A stretch of 58,716 nucleotides of DNA from Desulfobacula sp. (GTDB taxonomy: Bacteria; Desulfobacterota; Desulfobacteria; Desulfobacterales; Desulfobacteraceae). The notes beneath the pieces are model-generated. The model searched no databases, was not told where the DNA came from, and saw nothing but the letters and a program-made list of their open reading frames with translations. The position numbers were made by a program, and so were the translations under genes. Below, one piece after another: positions 8,288 to 16,594 of the stretch (the stretch's first letter is position 1; each line of letters opens with the position of its first letter). Location of the stretch: the NCBI GenBank assembly GCA_013792075.1, contig VMSR01000260.1, positions 1 through 58,716 of the forward strand. Direction: 5' to 3'.

Positions 8288-10546
8288 TTATTGAATGCGT
8301 TCAACCTGGTTACGGCCATTGGATTTTGCCAGGTACAGGGCTTTGTCGGCACGGGATATCATGGCCTGGGAGTCATCTTCTTTTTTAAAGGCAGTGACCC
8401 CAAAACTTGCGGTCTGGGAACCGGCTTTTCCAAAGCGTTCTGTCCCGATGCGGCGGCGGAGGGCCCCGGCCAGGTGGCATGCATTTTCAAGGTTGGTCTC
8501 GGGGCAGACAATGAGAAACTCTTCTCCCCCCCATCTGCCCAGGATATCCGTGGCCCGTATGTTTTTTTCGATCAGGCCGGTAAATAGTTTTAAAACTGTA
8601 TCCCCTGTCTGGTGGCCGAAGGTGTCGTTAACGGTTTTGAAAAAATCAATATCCAGCAGGATGATGGAAAGTTCCCGGCCATGCCGGCGGCTTCTTTTCA
8701 ATTCCAGTTCAAAGGTGGCTTCAATGTGACGGCGGTTAAAGATTTCTGTCAGACTGTCCGTGACCGAGATGTGCTCGAGTTCCTGGGTTTTCTGGCTGAG
8801 CTTTTCATGGGCAATGGCGATCTGCTTGTTCAGCCGGGACAGATTCCGGTTCCACAATACCACGAGGACCAGAACAATACCGAAAGCGGACAGGGATTTC
8901 CACAAAAGGCCATAGTCCGGTTTGTTTTCCAGTTCTTGGCCCAGCCATTTCTGGGAGATCGTGTCCAATTCATTTTGACTTAAGGACCTGACCACTTTGC
9001 TCATGATGGAATGAAGCTGCTTGTTTTCTTTTTGCACCCCCATGCGCAGGTCTTCTTTGATGCTGGAATGACCGGCCACCTTAAGGTTGGTAAGACCGGT
9101 TTTCCGAATATAATGGGAGGCCGCGGGCAGGCTTAAAACGGCTGTATCCAACTGCCCGGTGGAGACATCGATGAGGCAGTCCTCAATGGTTTCCATGGGG
9201 ACATAGTTCAGCTTCGGGTATTTTTCAATGACGCGTTCAAGGACATTGCCGGCTGCGACCATGCCGATCGTTTTTGATTTGAGCCCGGGGAGGTCGGTAA
9301 TAAAGGAAAAATTTTCCCGGGAAAGAATAACCACATTATACTCCATGAATGCAGAGGTAAAATCCAGGCGACCTTTTCTTGCCTCGGTTTTGCTGATCAT
9401 GGGGACAATATCCCAGGCCCCTGTTGCCACTTTGTCTATCGCATCGGCAAAGGACAGGGCCGGGATTGCCTGAAAGGAGATGTTCAGCTTTTCTTCAAAT
9501 ATTTCCAGAAGATCAGCGGTCATGCCCACAACCTGGTTTCCCCGGATCGCTGAAAAGGGCATGCGTTCCGGCGGCACACAAACACTTATCTGCTTCTTGT
9601 TTTTCAGCCAGTTCCGTTCTTCGGGGGTCAGCCCCACATCTTCCCCGCCGATTTGTCGTCCTGATCTGGAAAACCATTTGTTCTTGAGCTGTTCCATTTC
9701 AGCCGAAGTGATGCTGGCAAGGGTCTTGTCCAGGATGGAAAATAAAATTGGGTTGGTTTTGAGTACGGCAAAGTGCATGGAGGATGTTTTCTGGAGTTCT
9801 TCATTCTCCAGCCAGGGGGAAAGCGCAAGGTCGGTAAAACCGAATTTTTTTATAAAATACCGGGCAATCCCTTCCTGTTCCACCGTGGCGGTTACCTTGC
9901 CCTGGTCCACATACTCAAGGGCCTGGCGGCTGCTTTCAACTTCTATGATATGGACTTTTGGATAATGGGTTTTGAAAAATTCGATGGAAGACCAGCCTTT
10001 TGGCAGGGCAATAATTTTTTTTTCCAGGTCGTCGAGGGTCTGAATATCCAGGGCATCGGACCTGAAGATCAGTACATTTTTGCTATGGTAGTAAGGGGAG
10101 GAGAACAAGGCTTTTTGCTGCCGTTCAGGGGTGAGACTCAGTGAATGCACCACATCCAGATGCCCCTTAAAGAACATTTCCATCAGTTCCTCCCAGGTGT
10201 ATCCGTTGACATAGGATATGGAAAGCCCTGATTTTCGGGCCAGAAGATCCATTAAATCAATACCGAATCCGGCAGGCAGGCCGTCGGCAATGAAATCAAA
10301 TGGCGGCCAGTCAAATTCGTTGGCCACTGTAATGATAGGTCTCGCGTCGATAAATGCCTGCTCTTCGGCGGTATAGGGTCCTGCTGGGATCGGTTTGGAA
10401 TCCGTTTTATAGCCGAACTGGTGATCCTGGGGATTCCCATGGGCAAGAAGGGGGAAAAATAAAAAAATTACCAGGCATACCCATCCCAGGCCTGTCCGGC
10501 GGCAAAAGGAATACTTTTTTTTGTGATGCAAACGCAAGGCCCCCAA
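8288..10546 (-). CDS. Diguanylate cyclase with two periplasmic solute-binding domains
   Basis: About 750 residues. A signal/anchor segment (about 20-37) is followed by two tandem bacterial solute-binding family 3 domains (about 68-295 and 318-540), a membrane helix at 548-566, a short linker helix and a GGDEF domain (590-750). The active site is GGEEF at 673-677 and the inhibitory RxxD site is present (RATD, 664-667), so it should make c-di-GMP with product feedback. The PBP domains probably sense an amino acid or similar ligand in the periplasm. No ATG or GTG lies near the N terminus: in-frame starts are TTG at 10546, 10537 and 10531, the last having GGGGG about eight bases upstream. The gene begins 24 bases after nadA. 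Confidence 0.85.
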   Translation of the reverse strand: MGALRLHHKKKYSFCRRTGLGWVCLVIFLFFPLLAHGNPQDHQFGYKTDSKPIPAGPYTAEEQAFIDARPIITVANEFDWPPFDFIADGLPAGFGIDLMDLLARKSGLSISYVNGYTWEELMEMFFKGHLDVVHSLSLTPERQQKALFSSPYYHSKNVLIFRSDALDIQTLDDLEKKIIALPKGWSSIEFFKTHYPKVHIIEVESSRQALEYVDQGKVTATVEQEGIARYFIKKFGFTDLALSPWLENEELQKTSSMHFAVLKTNPILFSILDKTLASITSAEMEQLKNKWFSRSGRQIGGEDVGLTPEERNWLKNKKQISVCVPPERMPFSAIRGNQVVGMTADLLEIFEEKLNISFQAIPALSFADAIDKVATGAWDIVPMISKTEARKGRLDFTSAFMEYNVVILSRENFSFITDLPGLKSKTIGMVAAGNVLERVIEKYPKLNYVPMETIEDCLIDVSTGQLDTAVLSLPAASHYIRKTGLTNLKVAGHSSIKEDLRMGVQKENKQLHSIMSKVVRSLSQNELDTISQKWLGQELENKPDYGLLWKSLSAFGIVLVLVVLWNRNLSRLNKQIAIAHEKLSQKTQELEHISVTDSLTEIFNRRHIEATFELELKRSRRHGRELSIILLDIDFFKTVNDTFGHQTGDTVLKLFTGLIEKNIRATDILGRWGGEEFLIVCPETNLENACHLAGALRRRIGTERFGKAGSQTASFGVTAFKKEDDSQAMISRADKALYLAKSNGRNQVERIQ

Positions 10547-10569
10547 AAAAATGATATCAAAAAATTGTC

Positions 10570-11619
10570 CTATAGATTTAGCATATTCTCCAATGCGATA
10601 AAAGCATCTTTTTTGATCGTCTCTTCCACGGTCACGATATTGACTTTGCCGATATTTTCCAGGCAGAAGAGCAGGTTTTTCAGGTTTATTTTATACATAT
10701 TGGGACAAAAAGAATCAAAGAGGGGCAGTATTTTCTTGTCTGGATATTCAATGGCCAGGCGTTTGATGAGATTGATTTCTGTGCCGATGATAAGGGTGCT
10801 GTCAGCCGGAGCATTGGCAACATATTTGACAATAAAGCTTGTGGAGCCCACGGCATCTGACTGGCGAACCACCTCGTTGGTGCATTCCGGATGCACAACA
10901 ATTTTGGCTTTCGGGAAATGGGTTCTCATGTTTAGGATTTGTTGGGGATTAAACCGTGTATGGACCAGGCAATGCCCTTTCCATAAAAATACCCTGGCGC
11001 ATTTAATGGCAGCGGTGGTGTTTCCGCCCAGGGGCTTTTCAGGGTCCCATACCAGGATTTCTTCTCTCTGGATTCCCAGCTGGAAAGCGGTGTTGCGCCC
11101 CAGATGCTCATCGGGGAAAAAGAAGATTTTTTCCCGTTGCCCAAATGCCCATTCAAAGGCCTTTGATGCGTTGGATGAGGTGCAGACAGCTCCACCATGC
11201 CTGCCGCAGTGGGCTTTGATATGGGCATCTGAATTCATATATACCAGGGGCATAACCGCCGTTTCTCCGGTAATGTTTGTCACCTGGTTCCAGGCCCGTT
11301 CCACCAGAACGGAATCCGCCATGTCCGCCATCCAGCAGCCGGCATTCATATCCGGGATCTGGACGACCTGGTTTTCCTTGGCAAGAATGGCGGCACTCTC
11401 TGCCATGAAATGCACCCCGCAAAAGATTATATGCCGGGCATTCTGGTCCCGGGCTGCCCGCTGGGACAGGGCAAATGAATCTCCCCTGTGATCCCCTAAA
11501 TCCACAATTTCCTTGCGCTGGTAATGGTGGGTCAGGATGAGCAGCTTATTGCCCAGGCGCTGTTTGATTTTTATGATTTTATCGATCCGTTCTCTGTCTT
11601 CCACTGCCCTGTCCTCCAT
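10570..11619 (-). CDS. nadA: Quinolinate synthase NadA
   Basis: About 349 residues. It condenses iminoaspartate with dihydroxyacetone phosphate to quinolinate in NAD biosynthesis, using a [4Fe-4S] cluster. The three ligand cysteines are visible in 'MNAGCWMAD', 'VHPECTNEV' and 'DSFCPNMYKINL', and 'LTHHYQ' near the N terminus is the family's substrate-binding block. Three in-frame starts, ATG 11634, ATG 11619 and GTG 11604, lie exactly 15 bases apart; 11619 is chosen because GGAGG sits eight bases before it. It follows metW on the same strand with about 45 bases between. No nadB or nadC is in the window. Confidence 0.95.
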   Translation of the reverse strand: MEDRAVEDRERIDKIIKIKQRLGNKLLILTHHYQRKEIVDLGDHRGDSFALSQRAARDQNARHIIFCGVHFMAESAAILAKENQVVQIPDMNAGCWMADMADSVLVERAWNQVTNITGETAVMPLVYMNSDAHIKAHCGRHGGAVCTSSNASKAFEWAFGQREKIFFFPDEHLGRNTAFQLGIQREEILVWDPEKPLGGNTTAAIKCARVFLWKGHCLVHTRFNPQQILNMRTHFPKAKIVVHPECTNEVVRQSDAVGSTSFIVKYVANAPADSTLIIGTEINLIKRLAIEYPDKKILPLFDSFCPNMYKINLKNLLFCLENIGKVNIVTVEETIKKDAFIALENMLNL

Positions 11620-11634
11620 TGTTGTGTCCTCCAT
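11590..11634 (-). repeat. Threefold 15-base repeat carrying RBS and start codon of nadA
   Basis: On the minus strand three near-identical 15-base units follow each other: ATGGAGGACACAACA, ATGGAGGACAGGGCA and GTGGAAGACAGAGAA. In the first two, the GGAGG of one unit is spaced to serve as ribosome binding site for the start codon of the next. They translate as MEDTT-MEDRA-VEDRE. Confidence 0.7.
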
Positions 11635-11664
11635 ATCTTGGATCCCGTGTCTACTCTTTTCCGA

Positions 11665-12252
11665 TCAAAAAATACCATAGGTGGCAAAGAGGTTGGGAAG
11701 AATCGTGACCATTTTGCCCTGGTCCCCTTTGGTATGAATGGCTGCTTTTTTCAGGATTTTAAACCCGGCCTGGTCGGCAAATTCCTTAAAATCATCCAGG
11801 CTCAATACCCGGATATTGGGGGTATCATGCCAGGAATAGGGCAGCTCCTTTGTTACAGGTGCCTTGCCAGTGGCAGCCAGCTGGGTTCGAATTTTTATGT
11901 GGCCGAAATTGGGGAAACTCACCACCCCCATTTTGGCAACCCTGAGCATGGACCGGATCAGTTCAGAGGGTGCGTATACCTGCTGGAGGGTCTGGGAGCA
12001 GATGGCATAGTCAAAGGCATTGTCCGGGTAATCTTGAATCTCTTCATTGATATCGCCCTGGAGGACGGAAAGCCCGCGTTCAATGCATTTGACCACCTTG
12101 GATTCCTTGATTTCAATTCCCCTTTCAATGACCTGTTTTTCCCGCTTGAGCCAGTCGAGCAGATCCCCTTCTCCGCATCCCAGTTCCAGTATCCTGGCAC
12201 CCGGAGCAATCCAGGAAGCAATTATTTTCAGATCATATCGTAAGGGCATCAT
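11665..12252 (-). CDS. metW: Methionine biosynthesis protein MetW
   Basis: 195 residues, a small class I SAM methyltransferase-like fold with motif 'ARILELGCGEGDLLDWL' near residues 19-35 and the MetW-specific 'VYAPSELIRSMLRVAKMGVVSFPNFGHI' region. MetW accompanies MetX in many proteobacteria and supports homoserine acylation; its precise role is not settled. The ATG at 12252 lies inside the end of metX (20-base overlap) and has GGAG eight bases upstream, so translation is likely coupled. The order metY-metX-metW fits a dedicated methionine operon. Confidence 0.93.
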   Translation of the reverse strand: MMPLRYDLKIIASWIAPGARILELGCGEGDLLDWLKREKQVIERGIEIKESKVVKCIERGLSVLQGDINEEIQDYPDNAFDYAICSQTLQQVYAPSELIRSMLRVAKMGVVSFPNFGHIKIRTQLAATGKAPVTKELPYSWHDTPNIRVLSLDDFKEFADQAGFKILKKAAIHTKGDQGKMVTILPNLFATYGIF

Positions 12253-13423
12253 GGGCGGCGCTCCTTAAAAATCCGGTAATGAGGTTGTCAAGGCGCAGGT
12301 CGGGCAATAAAAATGCATCATGCCCCCACTGGGCATCGATTTCACAAAAGCTGACATCCAGCCCGTTTTTTTTCATGGCCGTAACCATCTCCTTTGACTG
12401 ATAGGTCGGATAGAGCCAGTCCGAGGAATAGGAGACCACTAGAAATTTTGCCTTGCAAAGGGAAAAAGCCTTTACCAGGGAATCGTTCCCATATTCCCTG
12501 GCCAGATCGAAATAATCGGCGGCCTTGGTGATATATAAAAAGCAGTTGGCATCGAATCGCTCAATGAACTTGTTGCCCTGGTATTGGAGATAGGATTCCA
12601 CCTGGAACTCTGCCCCGAATTCAAAGCTTAAGGCACTTTTGTTCTGGAGTTTTCTTCCGAATTTAAGGCGCATGGATTCATCGGATAAATAGGTGATGTG
12701 GCCTATCATCCTGGCAATGGCAAGCCCCATGTCCGGTTTTCTTTTGCCATAATAGTCCCCGTTGTTCCAATTGGGATCGGCCATGATGGATTGCCGTGCC
12801 ACCTCGTTAAAGGCAATGGCCAGTGCGGAATGGCGGCAGGTGGTTGCCAGAGGAACAGCGGAAACCACCATATCCGGATATCGGACACACCATTCCAATA
12901 CCTGCATTCCCCCCACAGATCCGCCGATGACCGACAAAATTTTTTTTATTCCCAAATGATCCATCAATTCCTTCTGGGCCTTGACCATATCTGCGATGGT
13001 GATCATGGGAAAATTGATGGCATACTCTTTTCCGGTTTCAGGATCAATGGCGGCAGGGCCGGTGGACCCCATGCAGGACCCCAGGATATTCGAGCAGATG
13101 ACAAAATATTTGTTTGTATCAATTCCCTTGCCCGGACCCACCATGATATCCCACCAGCCGGGTTTGGCATTGGAGGCCTTGCCATTTTCCGGTTTGTAAA
13201 AGCCGGCCATGTGGGAATCACCGGACAGCGCATGCAGTACCAGAACAGCATTGGTTTTGTCTGCATTCAGGGTGCCGCAGGTCTCGTATGCAATGGTGAC
13301 AGGGCCTAAGGTGGCACCGCTTTCAAGGGCCATCCCATTGGGGGGTGCTGCAAAGGTGAAAAATTGTTTTTCAACAATGCCGATGGTGGCGCCATTTGGG
13401 GCTTGGTCTGTGTATTCGCTCAT
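12233..13423 (-). CDS. metX: Homoserine O-acetyltransferase MetX
   Basis: 396 residues, an alpha/beta-hydrolase acyltransferase that activates homoserine for methionine synthesis. Visible marks are 'LHALSGDSHMAG', the nucleophile elbow 'IGGSVGGMQVLEW' (Ser in GGSVGG), 'DWLYPTYQS' with the acid and 'QWGHDAFLL' with the histidine. Acetyl versus succinyl donor specificity cannot be told from this alone; acetyl is the usual activity with MetW. The ATG is two bases after the stop of the PLP enzyme gene, with AAAGG eight bases before it, and the 3' end overlaps metW. Confidence 0.95.
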   Translation of the reverse strand: MSEYTDQAPNGATIGIVEKQFFTFAAPPNGMALESGATLGPVTIAYETCGTLNADKTNAVLVLHALSGDSHMAGFYKPENGKASNAKPGWWDIMVGPGKGIDTNKYFVICSNILGSCMGSTGPAAIDPETGKEYAINFPMITIADMVKAQKELMDHLGIKKILSVIGGSVGGMQVLEWCVRYPDMVVSAVPLATTCRHSALAIAFNEVARQSIMADPNWNNGDYYGKRKPDMGLAIARMIGHITYLSDESMRLKFGRKLQNKSALSFEFGAEFQVESYLQYQGNKFIERFDANCFLYITKAADYFDLAREYGNDSLVKAFSLCKAKFLVVSYSSDWLYPTYQSKEMVTAMKKNGLDVSFCEIDAQWGHDAFLLPDLRLDNLITGFLRSAAHDALTI

Positions 13424-13425
13424 AT

Positions 13426-14676
13426 TCAGACCTTTTCAAGCGCCTGTTCAAGGTCGGCGCAAATATCATCAATGTGTTCGATTCCCACGGAGAGTCTTAC
13501 CAGGCAAGGGTCTGCCAGTGTATCTTTTAATTCCTTTGGGAAGGAAATATATTGGGAGGAATAGGGGTGAATGATCAGGGTTTTGCAATCTCCCAGATTG
13601 GCGATGTTCAGGATCATGGAAAGCGCGTCAATCATTTCAAAACAGGCCTCCTGATCTTTTAATCCAAAGGTCAGCATGGTGCCGAATCCTTGTTTGCCGA
13701 ATTGTTTTTTGGCCATTGCATGGCTGGGGTGGTCCTGGAAGCCGGGAAAATTCACCCAGGAAACTTTGGGATGATCCTTAAGGAAATGGGCTGTTTTAAC
13801 GGCATTTTCCATGTGGCGTTCCATGCGGACGCCCAGGGTGGTAAGGCCTATGGCCGTAAGAAATGAATGAAAAGGGGCCGGTGTCGTGCCAAAGTTGATA
13901 TGGTGTTCCTTCCACATGCGGTGGACAAATGCCAGATTCCCCTTTTGCGCAACAAAGGGATGAAAATCTTTAAATTTGTCTGTTTGCCAGTCAAAATTGC
14001 CGCCATCCACCACCACTCCGCCAAGGGCCGCCCCATGGCCGGATAAATATTTGGTGGTCGAGTGCAGGACAATGTCTGCTCCCAGCTCAATGGGGCGGCA
14101 GAGCCAGGGCGATGCCAGGGTATTGTCCACCAGAAGCGGAATTTTGTTTTTATGGGCGATATCGGCTATTTGTCGGATATCCGGGATTTCCATGCCCGGG
14201 TTGGTAATGGTTTCCATATAGACAAACCGGGTCTTGTTGTTGATTGCAGCTGTCGTCTCCACAGGATCGAGAAGGTCCACCAGGCGAACATGGATATCGT
14301 ATTTTTTAAAAATATTGGTAAACAGTCCATAGGTGGACATGAAAAGGGATTTGCTGGCAACAAATTGGTCTCCGGCACGCAATAGGGTCATACAGGCATT
14401 GTTGATGGCCGCCATCCCCGATGAGGTGGCAACGGCTGCTTTCCCGGATTCCAGGGATGCCAGTTTTTCTTCCAGGAACCGGTTGGTGGGGTTGCTCAGG
14501 CGCATGTAGATATGGTCCGGACGCTGACCGGCAAAGGTCTGGCTTAAAGAATCTGCCGTTTCGTGGTAATGGGCGGCTGACTGGAAGATGGGCGGCAGGG
14601 TGGCGCCTTCCCAGTCTTTGTTTTTTATTCCGTCGTGGATGGCTCTTGTTTCAAACCGATGGGTGTGTTCATTCAT
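13426..14676 (-). CDS. O-acetylhomoserine sulfhydrylase / trans-sulfuration PLP enzyme
   Basis: About 416 residues. Cys/Met metabolism PLP-enzyme family: 'YMRLSNPTNRFLEEKLASLE' near the N terminus, 'ATSSGMAAINN', 'VDNTLASPWLCRP' and the PLP lysine in 'HSTTKYLSGHGAALGG'. Its place directly before metX and metW makes O-acetylhomoserine (MetY-type, direct sulfhydrylation) the most likely substrate, which suits an organism rich in sulfide; cystathionine gamma-synthase is the alternative. The longest ORF reaches 14775, but the ATG at 14676 or 14679, after GAGG, gives a normal N terminus. It is the first gene of the operon; no SAM riboswitch was recognised upstream. Confidence 0.88.
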   Translation of the reverse strand: MNEHTHRFETRAIHDGIKNKDWEGATLPPIFQSAAHYHETADSLSQTFAGQRPDHIYMRLSNPTNRFLEEKLASLESGKAAVATSSGMAAINNACMTLLRAGDQFVASKSLFMSTYGLFTNIFKKYDIHVRLVDLLDPVETTAAINNKTRFVYMETITNPGMEIPDIRQIADIAHKNKIPLLVDNTLASPWLCRPIELGADIVLHSTTKYLSGHGAALGGVVVDGGNFDWQTDKFKDFHPFVAQKGNLAFVHRMWKEHHINFGTTPAPFHSFLTAIGLTTLGVRMERHMENAVKTAHFLKDHPKVSWVNFPGFQDHPSHAMAKKQFGKQGFGTMLTFGLKDQEACFEMIDALSMILNIANLGDCKTLIIHPYSSQYISFPKELKDTLADPCLVRLSVGIEHIDDICADLEQALEKV

Positions 14677-14783
14677 CATTGGCCTCATTCTTAAACAATT
14701 ACAGGGAAACAGGTTGTAAATATCACATTGTGGTATTCTTTTGTCAATATGCCTTTGTAAAAATATGGGACACACCTATTTAA

Positions 14784-14812
14784 TTGACTTTTTGCCGGGT
14801 TCTTCGTATTTG
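14784..14812 (+). promoter_or_regulatory. Weak candidate promoter for the chemoreceptor gene
   Basis: TTGACT at 14784-14789 and TATTTG at 14807-14812 are 17 bases apart, in the orientation of the downstream chemoreceptor. The -10 match is poor. No FliA-type (GCCGATAA) element was found. Confidence 0.25.
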
Positions 14813-14862
14813 ATTTGCTTAAGATAAAAGGCAGTCAGATAATAAAAAGAAAAGGGGAATCC

Positions 14863-16572
14863 ATGAAATTATTTCAAACGCTTCGTGCCAAGCAGATGAC
14901 CGGTTTTTTGATTATTGCATCCATTACCGCCATTGTAAGTCTGGTCAGTTATAATGGGATGAAAAATTTGGAGAACAAATTCAAGATTGTTATTGAATCG
15001 GCACCCCTGATCGAATCAGCCGTGAACATGAAGCTGAACGTGAGCCGGGATATTATTACCGTAATGAAATTAATGGCCGCCCTTGATACGGAAGAGCTGG
15101 ACATCATATGGAAAGAACATGAAGCCAATATCGCCGGGTTTGATTTTTATAAAACGGGGATACTCCAGGGCGCGACATTAAAATCCAAGACCATTTTTCC
15201 GGCAAAGGATGATGCATTGCGGAAGATCGTTCTGGAGACAGGGACCTTCCATGAACAAGAGTTCAGGCCTGGTTTCAAGGTCGCCTACGAACAGATGGGC
15301 AAGCAATTGTCTGCAGAAGCCTATGACTATAATGTTCTGGACACCATTGACGAAAAAATTATTGGGATGGGAACGGCACTCACCCAACGGATGGACAAGG
15401 TTATTGAAATTTCCGAAGGGTTGATTCTCCAGGCAGAGGCGGATGTCCAGATAGAAAAAACCCGTGCCAACACATTGTTGTGGGCGGCAACCTTGATCGG
15501 CATTGCCGCGGCCGTATTTCTGGGCATCATCATATCCGGCCGGGTGACAGGTCCGGTGAAAAAAGCTGCCCAGTTTACCCAGACCATTGCCGGGGGAGAT
15601 TTTACCCAATCCCTTGAAATTGATCAGAAGGATGAAATCGGCTCCATGGTCACAGCCATGAATCAGATGGTCACGGGGCTTGCCCGGGTCTTTAAGGATA
15701 TATTATCAGGTGTTATGACGCTGAACCAGACCTCTTCGGATTTGTCCGATATTTCCAAGCAGCTTAAGTCCGGTGCCGAGGATATGTCCCATAAGTCTGC
15801 GTCTGTGGATAGTGGTGCCCGGGTCATGCGGGACAAGATTTCAGCGGTATCAGCGAGTGCGGAACTGTCCTCAACCAATCTGGATACAGTGTCAGCCGCC
15901 ATGGAACAAATGAATGCAACGGTAAATGAGATCGCAAAGAATACCAGTGAGGCCAGAAGAATTACCCAGACAGCCGTTGCCACGGCTGAGCATGCCTCCA
16001 TCATTGTTCATGAACTGGGGACGGATGCCCGGGAAATCGGCCAGGTCACAGAAGCGATTTCCAAAATATCCGGCCAGACCAACCTTTTGGCCCTGAATGC
16101 CACCATTGAAGCGGCGCGGGCCGGGGCCGCCGGTAAGGGGTTTGCTGTGGTGGCCAGTGAGATCAAGGACCTGGCCCAGCAGACAGCAGAAGCCGCCGCC
16201 AGCATTGCCCAAAAGATCAGCAGAATTCAGCAGTCTTCCCAGGGAACCGTGGATGAAATCGAGCAGATATCCAGCGTGATCAATGAGGTGGAGGCCATTG
16301 TCTCTTCCATTGCCGGGGCCATTGAGGAGCAGTCCATCACCTCAAGCCAGATTGCCCAGAATATTGCCCAGGCAGCCCAGGGCATCCATGAAACCAATAA
16401 TAATATTGCCGAATCTTCCGAAGCATCCGCCAAAATGGTCCAGGACATTGCCAGTGTGAATAAGAACGCAAAAAAGGTGGCCGATTCCAGTCAGGATGTC
16501 AGTGACAATGTGCTCAAACTCATTGATTTTGCGGCCAGTCTGCAGAAGGCCTTAAGTCGGTTTAAGCTATAG
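14863..16572 (+). CDS. Methyl-accepting chemotaxis protein
   Basis: 569 residues from the ATG after AAAAGGGGA; the 16 upstream in-frame codons are unlikely to be used. TM1 is at about 13-31, a 170-residue all-alpha periplasmic sensor follows, TM2 is at 204-226, HAMP at about 227-280, and the long cytoplasmic coiled coil has the conserved hairpin tip '[20 protein letters not shown]' with '[17 protein letters not shown]' at about 404-440. It should relay ligand binding to CheA/CheW, which are not in the window. There is no C-terminal CheR-binding pentapeptide; the protein ends 'ALSRFKL'. It is convergent with the dodecahaem cytochrome gene (22 bases between), so co-function is not implied by strand. 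Confidence 0.93.
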   Translation: MKLFQTLRAKQMTGFLIIASITAIVSLVSYNGMKNLENKFKIVIESAPLIESAVNMKLNVSRDIITVMKLMAALDTEELDIIWKEHEANIAGFDFYKTGILQGATLKSKTIFPAKDDALRKIVLETGTFHEQEFRPGFKVAYEQMGKQLSAEAYDYNVLDTIDEKIIGMGTALTQRMDKVIEISEGLILQAEADVQIEKTRANTLLWAATLIGIAAAVFLGIIISGRVTGPVKKAAQFTQTIAGGDFTQSLEIDQKDEIGSMVTAMNQMVTGLARVFKDILSGVMTLNQTSSDLSDISKQLKSGAEDMSHKSASVDSGARVMRDKISAVSASAELSSTNLDTVSAAMEQMNATVNEIAKNTSEARRITQTAVATAEHASIIVHELGTDAREIGQVTEAISKISGQTNLLALNATIEAARAGAAGKGFAVVASEIKDLAQQTAEAAASIAQKISRIQQSSQGTVDEIEQISSVINEVEAIVSSIAGAIEEQSITSSQIAQNIAQAAQGIHETNNNIAESSEASAKMVQDIASVNKNAKKVADSSQDVSDNVLKLIDFAASLQKALSRFKL

Positions 16573-16594
16573 GCGGGTGCGGGTTTTGTTCGGA

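Noticed and set aside
14680-14860. Possible SAM riboswitch before the methionine operon
   Set aside because: The leader is short and AT-rich and I could not find the conserved stems or loops of any SAM riboswitch class.
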